From JAUIAI01 sp963732405 (lineage in GTDB: Bacteria > Pseudomonadota > Gammaproteobacteria > Burkholderiales > Burkholderiaceae_E), in NCBI GenBank assembly GCA_963732405.1, contig CAVSZG010000001.1, positions 124,001-188,000 on the forward strand: a stretch of DNA of 64,000 nt, given 5' to 3'. This document shows, one piece after another, positions 61,613 through 64,000 of this stretch. A model generated the notes under the pieces. The model ran no database searches and was not told the origin of the DNA. It saw nothing but the letters and a program-made list of their open reading frames with translations. The position numbers and the translations under genes are program-made. Numbering within the stretch: the stretch's first letter is position 1; every line of letters starts with the position of its first letter.

Positions 61613-62542
61613 TCAGACCCGATCGATGATCCGCTCGCCGAACAATCCCTGCGGACGCACGAACAGGATCAGCAGGGCCAGTGCATAGGCGAACCAGTTT
61701 TCCAGGCCGCCGCCGATGATCGGACCCAGGTAGAGCTCGGCCATCTTTTCGCCCACCCCGACCATCAGGCCGCCCACGATGGCACCGGGGATGGAGGTGA
61801 ATCCGCCCAGGATCACCACCGGCAACGCCTTGAGTGCGAGCAGCGACAGCGAGAACTGCACACCCAGCTTGCTGCCCCAGACCATGCCGGCCACCAGGGC
61901 CGTAAACCCGGCCACCGCCCAGACGATGACCCAGATCCGGTTGAGCGGGATGCCGATCGACTGGGCTGCCTGATGATCGTCGGCCACGGCGCGCAAGGCC
62001 CGACCCGTGGCGGTCTTCTGAAAGAACAGGAACAACACCGCGACCAGCACGACAGCCATCACGGTGGCCACGATATCGTCATTGTTGAGCAGGATGCCGC
62101 CCTCGAACACCGATTCCAGCACGATGATCGGATCCTTGGAGATGCCCAGATTGATCTCGTAGATGTCCGAGCCCCAGATGGTCTGGCCAAAACCGTCCAG
62201 GAAGTAGGTGATACCCAGGGTCGCCATCAACAGCGTCACCCCCTCCTGATTCACCAGGGGTCGCAACACCAGACGCTCAATGATCATGGCCAGCACGACC
62301 ATGATCGCCATCGCCAGCGCGAAGGCGAGCAGATTGCCCAGCAGACGGCTTTCGATCCCGAGCCATTCGGGAATCCATTGCGAGAGTCTGGCCATCGCGA
62401 GGGCCGCGAACAAGACCATCGCGCCCTGGGCGAAATTGAATACGCCCGAGGCCTTGAAGATCAGCACGAAGCCCAGCGCGACCAGCGAATACAGGATGCC
62501 GGCCATCAGGCCGCCCAGAAGCACTTCGAGAAAAAAACCCAT
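61613..62542 (-). CDS. livH: ABC transporter permease, LivH type
   Basis: 309 residues, about eight transmembrane helices. Typical LivH start GFFLEVLLGGLMAGILYSLVALGFVLIFKASGVFNFAQGAM, then LRAVADDHQAAQSIGI (cytoplasmic loop contacting LivG/F) and GGFTSIPGAIVGGLMVG. It pairs with LivM. It lies 33 bp after livG on the same strand. Confidence 0.93.
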   Translation of the reverse strand: MGFFLEVLLGGLMAGILYSLVALGFVLIFKASGVFNFAQGAMVLFAALAMARLSQWIPEWLGIESRLLGNLLAFALAMAIMVVLAMIIERLVLRPLVNQEGVTLLMATLGITYFLDGFGQTIWGSDIYEINLGISKDPIIVLESVFEGGILLNNDDIVATVMAVVLVAVLFLFFQKTATGRALRAVADDHQAAQSIGIPLNRIWVIVWAVAGFTALVAGMVWGSKLGVQFSLSLLALKALPVVILGGFTSIPGAIVGGLMVGVGEKMAELYLGPIIGGGLENWFAYALALLILFVRPQGLFGERIIDRV

Positions 62543-62575
62543 GAATACCGTCCTTCGCGATGAGATGCCGGGTGA

Positions 62576-63364
62576 TCAGTCGTGCGCGACGCCCAGATAG
62601 GCGTCGATCACATCCTGGTTGTTGCGGACTTCATCGGGCGGACCATCACCGATCTTGCGACCGTAGTCCAGGACGACCACCCGGTCCGAAATATCCATGA
62701 CCACGCCCATATCGTGTTCAATCAGGACGATGGTTGTACCGAACTCGTCATTCACATCGAGGATGAAGCGGCTCATGTCCTGCTTCTCTTCGAGGTTCAT
62801 CCCGGCCATCGGCTCATCGAGCAACAACAGTCTGGGTTCCATGGCCAGCGCCCGACCCAGGTCAACCCGTTTTTGCAGGCCATAGGGCAGACGGCCCACC
62901 GGCGTCTTGCGGAAACTCTGGATCTCCAGGAAGTCGATGATCTGCTCGACGAACTCCCGGTTGCGGATCTCCTCACTGCGCGCCGGCCCGATGTGCAGCA
63001 TCTGGGCCAGGACCCCCGTCTTCATCTTGAGGTTTCGCCCGGTCATGATGTTGTCCAGCACGCTCATGCCACTGAACAGGGCGAGGGACTGGAAGGTGCG
63101 CGCCACACCCATCTCGGCGACTTTGCGCGAATTCATCCGGCGAAAATTCTGCCCCCGGAACAGGATCTCGCCTTCCTGGGGCACATAGACACCGTTGATC
63201 ACGTTGAGCATGGAGCTCTTGCCCGCCCCATTGGGACCGATGATGGCACGCACTTCATGCTCGCGAACATCGAAGGAGATGTCGGTGAGCGCATTCACGC
63301 CGCCGAAGGACAACGAAATCCGTTTGAGCTCGAGGATCACCTCGCCAATCGCGCGCCGGCTCAT
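62576..63364 (-). CDS. livG: ABC transporter ATP-binding protein, LivG type
   Basis: 262 residues. Walker A IGPNGAGKSSMLNVINGVY, signature LPYGLQKRVDLGRALAM (degenerate, as in LivG), Walker B RLLLLDEPMAGMN, and switch IVLIEHDMGVVMDISD. It energises the importer with LivF. Its ATG overlaps the stop of the upstream acyl-CoA ligase gene (ATGA). Confidence 0.93.
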   Translation of the reverse strand: MSRRAIGEVILELKRISLSFGGVNALTDISFDVREHEVRAIIGPNGAGKSSMLNVINGVYVPQEGEILFRGQNFRRMNSRKVAEMGVARTFQSLALFSGMSVLDNIMTGRNLKMKTGVLAQMLHIGPARSEEIRNREFVEQIIDFLEIQSFRKTPVGRLPYGLQKRVDLGRALAMEPRLLLLDEPMAGMNLEEKQDMSRFILDVNDEFGTTIVLIEHDMGVVMDISDRVVVLDYGRKIGDGPPDEVRNNQDVIDAYLGVAHD

Positions 63365-64000
63365 GCGGCCATCCGGGCCGCAGCCGCGTCGTAGGTTCTG
63401 GCGTCGGCAATGCGCAAAGTGGCTGACACACTGCCCTTGCGCCCGTCCTCAAACTGGACCTCGGTCTCGATGAAGCAGTCGGGCTTGCCGCCATACAGCG
63501 CGTCGATCAACACGGCGTACTTCTGCGCGATGAAGCCGCGCCTGACCTTGCGGGTTCGGGTGAGCTCACCATCATCGGCATCGAGTTCCTTGTGCAGGAT
63601 CAGGAATCGATGAATCTGCGAATCGGCCATCTTGGGGTCGGCGGCCAGATCGGCATTAACCTTCTGCACACAATCCCGGGCAATATCGTAGATCTCGTCG
63701 CGACTGGCCAGATCGACATAGCCGGCATAGGCAATGTTCTTGCGCTCGGCGTAGTTACCGCAGGCCTCGATATCGATATTGAGCATGGCCATTGCCCGGT
63801 CGCGGCCGTCGCCAAACACGACCGCCTCCTTGATGAACGGGAAGAACTTGAGCTTGTTCTCGATATATTTGGGCGCGAACATGCTGCCATTGGCCATCCG
63901 ACCCACGTCCTTGGCGCGATCGATGATCTTCAGGTGGCCATCGGCGTCGAAGTAGCCGGCATCACCGGTGTGATACCAGCCCTCGGCATCCTTGATCTCG
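63361..64000 (-). CDS. AMP-forming long-chain-type acyl-CoA ligase, C-terminal part (gene continues beyond window)
   Basis: About 213 codons of the C-terminus are visible; the start lies beyond the window. The ANL hinge GWYHTGDAGYFDADGHLKIIDRAKD and GSMFAPKYIENKLKFFPFIKEAVVFGDGR are diagnostic, followed by a long C-terminal domain (RTRKVRRGFIAQKY) typical of ligases found beside liv-type operons in betaproteobacteria. It probably activates the acid imported by this transporter. Translationally coupled to livG. Confidence 0.88.
   Translation of the reverse strand, partial: EIKDAEGWYHTGDAGYFDADGHLKIIDRAKDVGRMANGSMFAPKYIENKLKFFPFIKEAVVFGDGRDRAMAMLNIDIEACGNYAERKNIAYAGYVDLASRDEIYDIARDCVQKVNADLAADPKMADSQIHRFLILHKELDADDGELTRTRKVRRGFIAQKYAVLIDALYGGKPDCFIETEVQFEDGRKGSVSATLRIADARTYDAAAARMAA

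Noticed and set aside
1..64000. CRISPR arrays, tRNA/rRNA genes, insertion sequences, prophage or defence islands
   Set aside because: No spaced direct repeats, no tRNA cloverleaf or CCA-type ends in the gaps, no transposase, integrase, restriction or phage genes were found in any frame.

Overview
The window is 64 kb of GC-rich chromosome (roughly 65% by eye), densely packed with genes on both strands. There is no tRNA, rRNA, IS element, prophage or CRISPR array. Gene order and protein style point to a betaproteobacterium, probably of the order Burkholderiales. Supporting neighbourhoods are pyrE divergent from the exonuclease III gene, gatCAB divergent from mreB, a long N-terminal form of 5-formyl-THF cyclo-ligase, a LiuR-type MerR regulator near aceK, and a liv-type ABC cluster mixed with acyl-CoA ligases. 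No species can be named from the sequence.

Layout. 0-10 kb: a truncated HAD hydrolase, a HisC-like aminotransferase, an exported msrB-msrA pair, a secreted GH16 glycosidase, a frameshifted aromatic amino acid decarboxylase, an ABM monooxygenase, a frameshifted LysE exporter and an HDOD-GAF signalling protein. 10-20 kb: hsp20; an operon of a 2-methylfumaryl-CoA isomerase-like CoA transferase (mct) and methylsuccinyl-CoA dehydrogenase (mcd) behind a perfect FNR-type box; azlCD-like exporter genes; lactonase, 5-FTHF cyclo-ligase, RutE-like reductase, an NTF2-like protein, an FAD/NAD(P) protein and a 3-oxoadipyl-CoA thiolase. 20-30 kb: ampG-like permease, xth, pyrE, a DUF4124 protein, gatC-gatA-(lipoprotein)-gatB, a solitary mreB, a candidate structured small RNA with its own promoter and terminator, a YhhN-like protein and liuR. 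30-42 kb: aceK and a branched-chain/short-chain acyl-CoA degradation set (thiolase, SDR, acyl-CoA dehydrogenase, LiuC, LiuE), then DUF1289, a small membrane protein, a frameshifted MBL hydrolase, a PfkB kinase, a PaaY-like hexapeptide protein, a dienoyl-CoA-reductase-like SDR and an RraA-family protein. 42-53 kb: a CYP153-type P450 with its ferredoxin, GMP reductase, an acyl-CoA ligase/acylating aldehyde dehydrogenase pair, an outer-membrane beta-barrel, beta-carbonic anhydrase and a TAXI-TRAP transporter. 53-64 kb: a carrier-protein/thioesterase didomain, a clan GH-A-like lipoprotein, a YkgJ-type cysteine-cluster protein, and a seven-gene uptake/activation cluster (acyl-CoA ligase, LivG, LivH, LivM, binding protein, LivF, phenylacetate-CoA-ligase-like).

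How it fits together. Much of the window is acyl-CoA metabolism: activation of organic acids, terminal oxidation of alkyl chains (CYP153), beta-oxidation-type steps, leucine/isovalerate breakdown and mesaconyl-CoA chemistry. AceK implies control of the branch point to the glyoxylate shunt.

Most notable observations: (1) an unassigned structured RNA candidate downstream of mreB; (2) two unrelated genes (HMG-CoA lyase and YkgJ) whose conserved N-termini can only be read from an ATC codon behind a Shine-Dalgarno sequence; (3) the FNR-box mct-mcd operon; (4) four otherwise intact genes each broken by one single-base indel, which may be assembly errors or decay; (5) a free-standing carrier-thioesterase protein with no adenylation partner nearby.
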